DNA of 64,000 nucleotides, from contig NC_014253.1 of assembly GCF_000196655.1 (NCBI RefSeq), positions 1,443,423 through 1,507,422 on the forward strand, read 5' to 3'. Of the stretch, positions 44,576-52,870 are shown one piece after another. The stretch comes from Methanohalobium evestigatum Z-7303. Lineage in GTDB: Archaea > Halobacteriota > Methanosarcinia > Methanosarcinales > Methanosarcinaceae. The translations under genes were made by a program, and so were the position numbers. The notes under the pieces are model-generated. The model worked only from the letters and a program-made list of their open reading frames with translations. It made no database searches and was not told where the DNA came from. Every line of letters starts with the position of its first letter. The first letter of the stretch is position 1.

Positions 44576-45484
44576 TTATAGTGTTATATCCTGTCTCATG
44601 AACATGATGAAAGATGCGAACAGGAGAATAATCGGTATTATCAGTATGGCTGTAATATCGGTCCAGAACGTGTTGAACCACTGGGCAAGTGTAAATTGTG
44701 CATCAAGAATTCCATCTATCTCATATTGAACTCCTACCTTTCCGATACTCATATCATCTACACCATGAACTATTTTACTGTAGTAGTGAAGGGGTGAAAT
44801 CATAATCAGTTCAGAAGCCTTCAGACCGATACCAGCCTTTGTCAATAGGTCAGAGAGTGTTTCCATAATCGGACCTGTAAATATACAGGTTAATATCCAA
44901 ATCGCAACATTGTAAATAAGCGAATTTGCAGCTTCATACACTACTGTGGATATCAGAACAGCAATACCGGCATAGATAAGAGCATAAAACAGTGTGAAAA
45001 CGGAAAACAATGCAATCCTTGTGATTTCCATTAAACTGACCTGGATACCCAGCATAGCAATCAATGTCCCGGACGATATAACAACTGTAGACATAATTAC
45101 AAATGCAATCACACCTATTATTCCCAGTAATTTGCCTGTGATTATATTGTCCCTAAAAACTGGATGAGTCAGTAAAACGTTCAAAGACCCTGATTTTCTT
45201 TCCTTTATCACTGTATTGAATCCCAGTGTAATACCTATCAGAGGAATGAACCAGCCAATTTCTTCAATTAAGCCGCTGAAACCAAATATTAAGGTAAGCT
45301 CTCCACCCCCTATATTGGTACCATGTATAACACTCCGGTATGAAAATGTGAAAATAATTAGCAAGTAAGTTGCAGTCAGTAACAGAAACATGGAATTTGT
45401 GATGTTGTCCGCAAATTCCTTCTGTGCAACAACGAGTATATTTTTTAGACCTATTCCTTTATTGTCTCCAGATTCGCTGTTCAT
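44576..45484 (-). CDS. NosY-like ABC-2 permease 1, cluster A
   Basis: 302 residues with about six spans. The N-terminal NILVVAQKEFADNITNS is typical of COG1277 permeases. Predicted outside loops are after span 1 (SVIHGTNIGGGELTLIFGFSG) and before the last span (KIVHGVDDMSIGKVGVQYEIDG). Against the cluster C copy these two loops differ strongly while the rest is almost identical. One base separates it from the upstream permease gene and one from NEW3. Confidence 0.9.
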   Translation of the reverse strand: MNSESGDNKGIGLKNILVVAQKEFADNITNSMFLLLTATYLLIIFTFSYRSVIHGTNIGGGELTLIFGFSGLIEEIGWFIPLIGITLGFNTVIKERKSGSLNVLLTHPVFRDNIITGKLLGIIGVIAFVIMSTVVISSGTLIAMLGIQVSLMEITRIALFSVFTLFYALIYAGIAVLISTVVYEAANSLIYNVAIWILTCIFTGPIMETLSDLLTKAGIGLKASELIMISPLHYYSKIVHGVDDMSIGKVGVQYEIDGILDAQFTLAQWFNTFWTDITAILIIPIILLFASFIMFMRQDITL

Positions 45485-45485
45485 A

Positions 45486-46406
45486 TCATTCCCCGTTTAT
45501 ATCCTGACGTAAAAATCTGATATACGACATTATAAGCAAAATCAAGGGCGTGACAGTAAGAACCAGTATATTTTCCCAGTACTCTTCCAACCACTGGATA
45601 AGTGTATAGCGGGTATCAAACAATTTAAGAGTATTTTTTACAATTTTACCTCTTGAAACACCACCCCATGATAAACCCGGTTGATCTTGAACAGGCTCTG
45701 CATAATGGTAAACCGGTGATAATTTCGTCAATTGTTCATTAAGGTCCAATACTTCATCATTATTATTCAGGTCAAACGGTGATTGACCGGTGGCAGCACT
45801 TGCAATCATCATTACAATGGCGCTGTATATCACACACAATACAAGCCATGTACAGATGCCGTAAACCAAAGATTTGATTTCACTGTTTACAGATGTGGAT
45901 ATGAATATACCAAGTGCCAGGAAAATTGACATGTAGAGATACGTAAGAATCGCGAATATCAGTGTTCTCTCCAGTTCAAACCAGCCCACCTGCATTCCTG
46001 AAATTATAATAACCGTTCCTACCGAGGATACAACTGATATAAATACCACAAATAACAGTGTAATCATCGCACCTGATATTTTTCCTGTGATGATGTTGTC
46101 CCTGTATACCGGATGGGTCAGAAAGATGTTCAACGACGCAGATTTTTTTTCTTTAATAACACTGTCAAATCCAAGTGCAAACCCCAACAACGGCAGGAAG
46201 ATTGCTATAGTTTGTGTGACATTGAGAAATCCTGTTAAAAACGAGAAGTTACTATCATTGATTACAGAATTATAACTGTCTGAGAAAACAACCAGAGTAA
46301 ACACAATAACCATCAGGATAAACCTTGGGCTCCACAGATTATCTGCAAATTCTTTCTGTGCAATAACAAATGTATTTTTCAGATTTTGCACCATCATACC
46401 ACTCAA
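45486..46406 (-). CDS. NosY-like ABC-2 permease 2, cluster A
   Basis: 306 residues, six predicted spans, beginning MSGMMVQNLKNTFVIAQKEF. Differences from the cluster C copy are again mainly in outside loops (SDSYNSVINDSNFSFLTG; ATGQSPFDLNNND; GLSWGGVSRG). The two permeases probably form a heterodimer with the cluster ATPase. Follows the propeller gene by 7 bp. Confidence 0.9.
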   Translation of the reverse strand: MSGMMVQNLKNTFVIAQKEFADNLWSPRFILMVIVFTLVVFSDSYNSVINDSNFSFLTGFLNVTQTIAIFLPLLGFALGFDSVIKEKKSASLNIFLTHPVYRDNIITGKISGAMITLLFVVFISVVSSVGTVIIISGMQVGWFELERTLIFAILTYLYMSIFLALGIFISTSVNSEIKSLVYGICTWLVLCVIYSAIVMMIASAATGQSPFDLNNNDEVLDLNEQLTKLSPVYHYAEPVQDQPGLSWGGVSRGKIVKNTLKLFDTRYTLIQWLEEYWENILVLTVTPLILLIMSYIRFLRQDINGE

Positions 46407-46413
46407 AATAAAG

Positions 46414-48264
46414 TTATTTTTTGAACTTCAGGTAGCCATAAAATGCTAAGAAGGTCAATCCCACAAGTACCACTATAAACAATAGTTTACCATACAATCC
46501 GGGATTATCTGTTTCATTTTTATCAGACACTGAATTATCAATCCTACTTCCAACCTTATCCACTATACTTTTGCCGCCTATTGACACCTTATGACTGGCG
46601 TTAATGTATCCAACTTTTACGGCTTTTAACCGGTAGCTGCCGTTATTCTTAAATTGATGGGATAACACTCCCTCTGGATTCGTTCTCCCGATGTGTTCTC
46701 CGTTTGAATATACTGTAGCATTACCAACACTACCGGAAACTCTTTCAACTGAAATTTTAACCGAACTATTGGTTGTTAATTCATTATCAACATCTATTCG
46801 CATGGGTTTACCATAACCGGAAACCTCCATAATCTGGTTCCTTGTAAACAGATAACGACCCGTAGGGTTCCAGTTAATCTTTTCAATATGGCTGCCATTG
46901 ACAGATATATTGCTCTCTGATTTTGTAGATGCATTAACCATGACGAGCTTGTTGGTATCGTTTTCAGTTACAACTTCAAGAAGTAAATCATCACCGCACC
47001 ATTCAAAACCTTGTGGATTTATTCTCCAGTGTTTTGTATCTGAACCGTCAGTCTTCATCAGTGTGAATTTATTTATATAACCATGCGTCTTATAATTAAG
47101 TCCTATCTGTTCCTCTACAAATACAAACTCACCTGTAGGATCGACAAAACTATGGTCACTATATGAGTAATCTATACCACTTTCATTGGTGCTGTTATAC
47201 AATAGTGTTTTATTTCTACTGTTTACAGATATAGAATAGAGGTTATCTTCAGGAGAATATTCAGTGTATAAAAGTTTCTCACTATCCAACCACTCCACCA
47301 AAATACCGCCATGGAGTGTGGTTAGTTTATATGGTCTGCCGTTTACTACATTTATATCTATGACGTATACGTCTTTGACATTGTTATCTTCTATCTTACT
47401 AAAAGCAAGTTTTCTACCATCAGGACTCCATAGTGGGTTATGGATGGATGAGTTTTTTGTGGAAAATATGTTTTTAAGGTTTCCATTATCCAGGTTATAT
47501 ACAAAAGCACTTTCGTTTCCTTTTTCTTCACCTAAAAAAGCTATTTTATTTCCTTTAGGTGACCATGTGATATCTTCGGGGTTATATTGTGTAATGGGAA
47601 ATCTTCGCGTAATATTTCGTGTCAAGTCTAATAGATAACATTTTGGACCTTCACCTTTTTTGTATCCTCTGTATAACAAATAACTTCCATCAGGAGACCA
47701 TTTTTTTATAAAATCTATTTTATTAGATATAAAAGATCCCTTCTCAATCGTATTCAAATTGTCTGCATCAACAATTAAAAATTCACCTAAGATATTTCCA
47801 TTCTTAGCAAGTTCTTCTGATGTATAGGTAAATACATCTCCATCAGGGCTCCATGATGGGAGTCCTATTAATTTATCATTACCCACTTTACGTGTATAGG
47901 GTGTATATTCCCCCCATGCTATTCGTTTTATATCAAAACCATCAGCATTCATAATATATAGTGCCCTTATTTCACTTCTTGTGGTTGCTTCAGGTTTATT
48001 TTTAGCATGCACTGTAAGTTTGGTAAGTACCAATGCACGAGTTCCGTCAGGAGACCAGTGAATATACATAGCTGGGCCTCCGTCAACCTTAAGACGAGAC
48101 TTGTTTACAAGTTCAAGGGTGTCGTTGCCCAATGTCTCATCAAGGTCAGAAGATATCGATACATTCATCGAATCTGTATTATTACCTGCACAAACCGGCT
48201 GAATGAAAGCTACTGACAAACTCAACACGATAACCAACAATGTTAATTTCAACTTTTTACGCAT
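46414..48264 (-). CDS. Secreted TolB-like beta-propeller with C-terminal anchor, cluster A
   Basis: 616 residues. Signal peptide (residues 1-26), then repeated PD40/WD40-like blades with the motif WSPDG (YIHWSPDGTRALVL, SWSPDGDVFTY, KWSPDGSYLLY, LWSPDGRKLAF). A PEGA-like beta domain follows (~residues 505-575), and a C-terminal span with a KFKK tail anchors it on the cell surface. Such propellers bind proteins or glycans; here it heads the ABC operon. The shared promoter box lies 138 bp upstream (48402-48437). Confidence 0.88.
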   Translation of the reverse strand: MRKKLKLTLLVIVLSLSVAFIQPVCAGNNTDSMNVSISSDLDETLGNDTLELVNKSRLKVDGGPAMYIHWSPDGTRALVLTKLTVHAKNKPEATTRSEIRALYIMNADGFDIKRIAWGEYTPYTRKVGNDKLIGLPSWSPDGDVFTYTSEELAKNGNILGEFLIVDADNLNTIEKGSFISNKIDFIKKWSPDGSYLLYRGYKKGEGPKCYLLDLTRNITRRFPITQYNPEDITWSPKGNKIAFLGEEKGNESAFVYNLDNGNLKNIFSTKNSSIHNPLWSPDGRKLAFSKIEDNNVKDVYVIDINVVNGRPYKLTTLHGGILVEWLDSEKLLYTEYSPEDNLYSISVNSRNKTLLYNSTNESGIDYSYSDHSFVDPTGEFVFVEEQIGLNYKTHGYINKFTLMKTDGSDTKHWRINPQGFEWCGDDLLLEVVTENDTNKLVMVNASTKSESNISVNGSHIEKINWNPTGRYLFTRNQIMEVSGYGKPMRIDVDNELTTNSSVKISVERVSGSVGNATVYSNGEHIGRTNPEGVLSHQFKNNGSYRLKAVKVGYINASHKVSIGGKSIVDKVGSRIDNSVSDKNETDNPGLYGKLLFIVVLVGLTFLAFYGYLKFKK

Positions 48265-48401
48265 TCAACCCCTCTGATTTATAAATTAGGATTTCTGTCA
48301 ACCACATGTTGAAATAGTAAAATCTAATCAATTATACATCTAAAATTAAATTGACTTCCATGTACCCTTATTGGTTTTCTATACCGGTTTAATGCGAATA
48401 C

Positions 48402-48437
48402 ATTATAAACATTTTATCACCAAACCGTCAAACTGTT
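48402..48437 (-). promoter_or_regulatory. Shared promoter box, site 3 (cluster A operon)
   Basis: Minus strand: AACAGTTTGACGGTTTGG then TGATAAAATGTTTATAAT (TATA). It is upstream of the propeller gene. The rest of 48265-48550 is AT-rich leader and intergenic DNA without a recognised structure. Confidence 0.65.
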
Positions 48438-48550
48438 GGGATTGATTAGATATACAAACAATATAAACCATAAAAGAAAAATCCAACTAACAATAACAAT
48501 TGCAAAAAAGAAATGACATCTAATTGGATAGAGATTATTTATGTTACTAA

Positions 48551-49140
48551 TCAAGTAACATTGTAATCAAGTTCAATCATGTAATACTTCTCTTTGTATT
48601 TGATATACGGTCTACCATGGTAATACTCCGTTAAAAACCTGTCCAATTCATTGAATTCAGATTCAGTTAAACTGGCTTCTCCATTTTTATTCAGTGCATT
48701 TTTGAGCTTTGGATATTCATCCAGTTCTTTTTCAGTAATTCGTGTATAATTATCTGGTATTTTATTTGCATTATAAACATATACATCACTTACCTCGGTT
48801 ACATTGATATTATATTTGTCTGATGCATGGCTATATCCTGCATAATAAAACGGAATCATTATTATCATGCCCCCCAACAACAAACGTTATCAAAAAAGAT
48901 GCTATTGCAATATGAGCATTCTTTTTCTGTGCCACTATCAGGTTACCAATAAACAGTACAGCTATTGCAAGCATTACTTGATAAGAACGATGAAGTGCTA
49001 GTTGTGATGATAGAGATTAGAATTAAGTATATCGACTACTAATCCACCTATAAAGAAGGTAGCACCAGTCATTATCAGAAACGATAAAAGCAACTGGATG
49101 TAGTCTATGAGTTTTTCTTTATTCTTTTCTCCCCCTATAT
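48551..49140 (-). pseudogene. Multi-span membrane protein of the small surface family, frameshifted
   Basis: The last frame (from ~48880) encodes a span (IIMIPFYYAGYSHAS) and the family domain (EKELDEYPKLKNAL, TESEFNELDRFL, YIKYKEKYYMIEL). Upstream, other frames give two more spans (YIQLLLSFLIMTGATFFIGG; VMLAIAVLFIGNLIVAQKK; SFLITFVVGG). The break between the last two segments falls in a run of six Gs (about 48869-48875); an earlier break lies near 49010. The ancestral gene thus had three or four spans plus the family domain. Extent upstream is approximate. Confidence 0.6.
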
Positions 49141-49171
49141 ACTAAATCCTCATGTTGAATAAAATTCGATT

Positions 49172-49600
49172 TTACGAGTATTCACTAACGTGTACATAAA
49201 AATTACCGTTTTCATTAATTAGCTTAAATTTTACAGTATTTACAAGATGTGGAGTAGAATAGTAGGTTACTGAAGTATTCTCAAATATAACATGATACCG
49301 ATAATCTCCAGATGCATAATACTGATATCCCTTTTTGAATGGATTCGACCATTTTATTAGGAGAGTTATCGGTTTTTCTACACTAACAGATTCTTCTGGT
49401 TCGAGGTGATATGTTGTGTTTTCAGAGTATTCTCCTCCATTACCGGTAACTTTGACAGTTGCATTATGAGGATATTTATCATTGTTCTCGATGATATAAA
49501 GCGGTTCGACGGTCATTAATGCTAAAGGTGCTAGGTTTACAATTGTTATTAGGACTAAAAAAACTATAAAAATTGCTAATATTTTTTTTAGATAACTCAA
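49172..49600 (-). CDS. Membrane-anchored beta-rich surface protein, unknown
   Basis: 142 residues with an N-terminal span (residues 5-31) and an outside domain predicted all-beta (NATVKVTGNGGEYSENTTYH, SVSVEKPITLLIKWSNP, YHVIFENTSVTYYST). N-x-T/S sites suggest surface glycosylation. No family recognised. Ribosome site GGAGGG precedes the start region. It lies between the protease gene and the frameshifted small-family gene in cluster B. Confidence 0.6.
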   Translation of the reverse strand: MSYLKKILAIFIVFLVLITIVNLAPLALMTVEPLYIIENNDKYPHNATVKVTGNGGEYSENTTYHLEPEESVSVEKPITLLIKWSNPFKKGYQYYASGDYRYHVIFENTSVTYYSTPHLVNTVKFKLINENGNFYVHVSEYS

Positions 49601-49645
49601 TTAACCCCCCTCCTGTAAAAAATATAATGGAATTGATTAATTAAT

Positions 49646-50740
49646 TTAATGCTCAATTCCATATTGTACAACATCTTCACAACTTGAACACCAAATGTTT
49701 CTTCCCAAGTAAGCCCATTCATAATTCATTATACATTCAGGATGCTCATAACCCCAATAACCTTGGTCTTCAGCATCAAAGTTATGAGATACTTCATGCT
49801 GTACAATACTATCATGTGGCCAATCGACTTTTAAATTTGCACTGTCCGAACATACACAGTAAGGTCCACCAATTTTTGCTATTCCATTGTGATCCATATC
49901 ATGCGCCCAACCTATCACTATATCGTTTGCATCATCTCTCACATTTGTATCTTCTATCAAATCCTCAAGGGCGTTACTACTATCGTCAGCAGGGGATACA
50001 TCACTTGCATCCCATCCATTCCAATACCATGTTCGATCTACATTAATGTTAAATTGTTCAAATCTAGCTAATGCCTCATCAGTAGGGTTTACTATTGCTC
50101 CAGTAGGTTCATGTCGATCGTCTGAAGCTACAAAAATATGTTCATGAATTTTTCCATTTACTTCATGTGGATCCCAAGGTACAAATGACGCATCTAATGA
50201 AGTACTTTTCAATCCAATTTATTGACTCGTTTCAGTATTAACGGTATCCTCTGAACTTACTTTAAGGTCGCCACTTTCTACTAATCTTTTAACCTCTTCT
50301 TTTGGCAAAGGTTGACCATTGACCATTTCTACTTTTGGATTTGCGGGGTCAACACCGTACTTATTTACATACTCCTGTCTTGCCTGGTCAATAATGCTGT
50401 TCATTTTGTCATGGCTTATAACCTTTTCATAATATTCACCTTTTACCAATCCTTCGGGTGGTGTGCCGTCTTCAGTAGCTATTACTCTTTTGTCGCTGTT
50501 GAGTATAGTACCCTTTAGATAGTGTGGTAGTTTGTCTTTGGAGAATTTTATATCATTTTCCGAAATGTTGTATTTATCGTAAAGACTTTGTAATTCAGAT
50601 TTCGTATAATAAAGTTCATTTAATGTTTTTTTATCTGAATTAGTGTTTTCATTTCCACTTGCAGCTGGTACAACTGCGATGCTTATTATTACCAATGCTA
50701 TTAACAATATTCCTAACTGCTTTCCCTTAATTGCATTCAT
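49646..50740 (-). pseudogene. Secreted metzincin-like protease precursor with in-frame TAA
   Basis: From the ATG at 50740 (GAGGTG seven bases upstream; GTG at 50749 possible) the frame encodes a signal peptide (residues ~5-30) and a propeptide-like region, then hits TAA at 50221-50219. The same frame runs on for another 188 codons: DASFVPWDPHEVNGK, then the zinc site HEVSHNFDAED, a cysteine-containing region and the Met-turn-like CIMNYEW. The HExxHxxxxxD pattern fits snapalysin/metzincin-type proteases. One nonsense codon thus separates propeptide and catalytic domain. Decay, readthrough or sequence error are possible; TAA excludes pyrrolysine. Confidence 0.75.
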
Positions 50741-50749
50741 ATTGTTCAC

Positions 50750-50900
50750 CTCTTGGTTTCAGTTTTGTAGTCCAAGAGGCAAGATTAGGCAATGAAATAT
50801 ATGCCAAACCTTGCCCCAGACAACCTTTTGTCGGTTTATATTGATACAATCCACTCATCCCAGATTAGATTGTATCTTGAGAACATCTTTTTTCGATATT
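50750..50900 (-). ncRNA. Structured 5' leader of the protease gene
   Basis: In transcript order: GATGTTC motif near 50885, a perfect 9-bp hairpin GATACAATC/GATTGTATC (50876-50868 with 50851-50843; loop TAATCTGGGATGAGTG), then stem GGGGCAAG/CTTGCCTC (50817-50810 with 50783-50776) close to the ribosome site. Order and loop core (AATCTGGG) match the leaders at 42112 and 59613 while the second stem sequence differs and pairing is kept. Confidence 0.6.
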
Positions 50901-50924
50901 ATCGAACCAATCTAATTTACTTAC

Positions 50925-50960
50925 ATTATAAATAATTTATAACCAAGCCGTCAAACTGTT
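50925..50960 (-). promoter_or_regulatory. Shared promoter box, site 4 (protease gene)
   Basis: Minus strand: AACAGTTTGACGGCTTGG then TTATAAATTATTTATAAT (TATA). The remaining 90 bp to the permease stop at 51051 hold nothing I can assign. Confidence 0.65.
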
Positions 50961-51050
50961 TGTGTGTTAAATTCTGAAATATTATTGTAATTGAGTAACA
51001 TGATACCAGAAACCAGTTTTTTATGTATATTAACCCTTAATACTATAATT

Positions 51051-51971
51051 TTACAATGTTATATCCCTTCTCAAAAACGAAATGAAAGAAATGACAAACA
51101 GTATAACAGGTGTTGCAATCAGCACGACCAAATTAGTCCAGAATTCATTTAACCACTGGAAAAGTGTGAAACGCGTATCAATTACCCCTTTAATTGTAGA
51201 CTCGACTCCCGGACCAGACCACCCTAAATTGGCTCTTCCAGTAATCAACTCTGCATAATGGTGCATCGGTGAAATGTTTGAGATACCACCAATAACGTTC
51301 CAGCTGTCAGGGTTGCCTACTAAAGTATGTTCTATAAGAAGGTAGATGGCATTAACTATTACAGTAAAAACAATGGATAAACATAACCATATAACAATAT
51401 TGTAAATTAGAGAATCTGATGCATCTTTTAATTTAATTGACGATATAAACCCGATACCTATGAATACTGATGTATAAAGGAAAGTGATTATTACGTACAG
51501 AGCAATCCTTACCAGTTCTGCTGCAGTTACAGTTACACCAAAAAACATTAGCAATGTACCAGCTGATACAGCTGTTGATATGAATAAAACTATTGCAGTT
51601 GTTAATAAAGCACCAAACACTTTACCCAGAATAATATTATCCCTAAACACCGGATGTCCCAATAAAACATTAAGTGAACCGGATTTTTGTTCATTTATGA
51701 CCGCATTAAAACTCAGCGCAATGCCTATTAAGGGTGTAAACCATGCCATGATATCTGCAAGATTTTTAAATCCGAGCATAAGGACAGATGAGGGACCAGC
51801 GGTTATTCTGCCCAGATGTTCACCCAACATACCCTGCCAGTAGCTGGCAAAAAATATTACTAAAGTAAAAGTTAATAGCAATAACAAAAATACTGGGCTC
51901 CAAAGGCTATCTGCAAATTCTTTTTGACCTATAACCGCTATTTTCCTGATACTCCTGGTCATAACTATCAC
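51051..51971 (-). CDS. NosY-like ABC-2 permease 1, cluster B
   Basis: 306 residues, six predicted spans, starting IRKIAVIGQKEFADSLWSP. Family motif ALSFNAVINEQKSGSLNVLLGHPVFRDNII is shared with the A and C permeases, but overall sequence is clearly diverged, so cluster B is an older paralogue. It overlaps the upstream permease gene by 4 bp. No ATPase gene follows. Confidence 0.9.
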   Translation of the reverse strand: MIVMTRSIRKIAVIGQKEFADSLWSPVFLLLLLTFTLVIFFASYWQGMLGEHLGRITAGPSSVLMLGFKNLADIMAWFTPLIGIALSFNAVINEQKSGSLNVLLGHPVFRDNIILGKVFGALLTTAIVLFISTAVSAGTLLMFFGVTVTAAELVRIALYVIITFLYTSVFIGIGFISSIKLKDASDSLIYNIVIWLCLSIVFTVIVNAIYLLIEHTLVGNPDSWNVIGGISNISPMHHYAELITGRANLGWSGPGVESTIKGVIDTRFTLFQWLNEFWTNLVVLIATPVILFVISFISFLRRDITL

Positions 51972-52870
51972 CTGTTAACATCCTTGTGCATAAACATTGC
52001 AAAAGATGCTGCAAAAAGTAAAAACTGCATAACCAGCAATGTAACAATATTCATCCAGTAATCATTAAACCACTTTCCTAAGGTGTGACTGAGGTCAAAA
52101 ACTCCAGAACTTGCCTTCTGGTCACTATTAAAGTTTACACTTCCCACACTTATTCCTGAAAATCCAGTGACAGCTTCAGCATAATGATGTATAGGTGTGA
52201 GTTTCTGCATATCACTATTTAATTTTGCAGCTTCTTGGTTATTCTCCATGTCTATAATTGATTCACCTGTAGCAATAGAGGCAGTTGCTGATGAAATCGT
52301 TCCAAACATTAAAATCAGGATTATCCATATAACAATTCCGTAAATAAATGAATTAGTCTGATTACTGGAAAATATAGACAGCAATATACCCATTGCCAAA
52401 AATACTGAAAGGTATACAAATGTAATGATACCAAAGAGAAAAATTCTATTCAATTCCATCAGCCCGACCGGAACACCGGTGAGTATAAGAACTGTACCAA
52501 CAGAAAATATAACTGATATAACAATTACCATTGCAAGAGTAACCAATCCAGCTACCATTTTTCCAGTTATAATGTTGTCTTTAAACACCGGATGTGTAAG
52601 AAAGATAGTTAGAGATGATGATTTTCGTTCTTTGACTACAGCATCAAAACCGATAGCAATTCCTACAATCGGCAGGAAAATACCCATGATCTGGGCGACA
52701 TCAAGAAAACCCTGTTCAAAGATATTACTTCCACTCATTCCTTCCCGTACACTGAATGAGAATACAATCAGAGTAAATATAAAAAGTAGCACCTTAAACC
52801 TTGAGCTTTGGAGATTATCTTCGATTTCTTTTTGAGCTATCACAAATACGTTTAAAGTATTGTGTTTCAT
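51968..52870 (-). CDS. NosY-like ABC-2 permease 2, cluster B
   Basis: 301 residues from the ATG at 52870 (MKHNTLNVFVIAQKEIEDN), which overlaps the propeller stop as ATGA; a GTG at 52885 is an alternative. Six predicted spans, with the conserved cytoplasmic FDAVVKERKSSSLTIFLTHPVFKDNIITG. Expected to form a heterodimer with the next gene product and to need an ATPase from elsewhere. Confidence 0.9.
   Translation of the reverse strand: MKHNTLNVFVIAQKEIEDNLQSSRFKVLLFIFTLIVFSFSVREGMSGSNIFEQGFLDVAQIMGIFLPIVGIAIGFDAVVKERKSSSLTIFLTHPVFKDNIITGKMVAGLVTLAMVIVISVIFSVGTVLILTGVPVGLMELNRIFLFGIITFVYLSVFLAMGILLSIFSSNQTNSFIYGIVIWIILILMFGTISSATASIATGESIIDMENNQEAAKLNSDMQKLTPIHHYAEAVTGFSGISVGSVNFNSDQKASSGVFDLSHTLGKWFNDYWMNIVTLLVMQFLLFAASFAMFMHKDVNR

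Noticed and set aside
50219-50221. In-frame stop in the protease gene as a possible pyrrolysine codon
   Set aside because: The codon is TAA; pyrrolysine is encoded by TAG.
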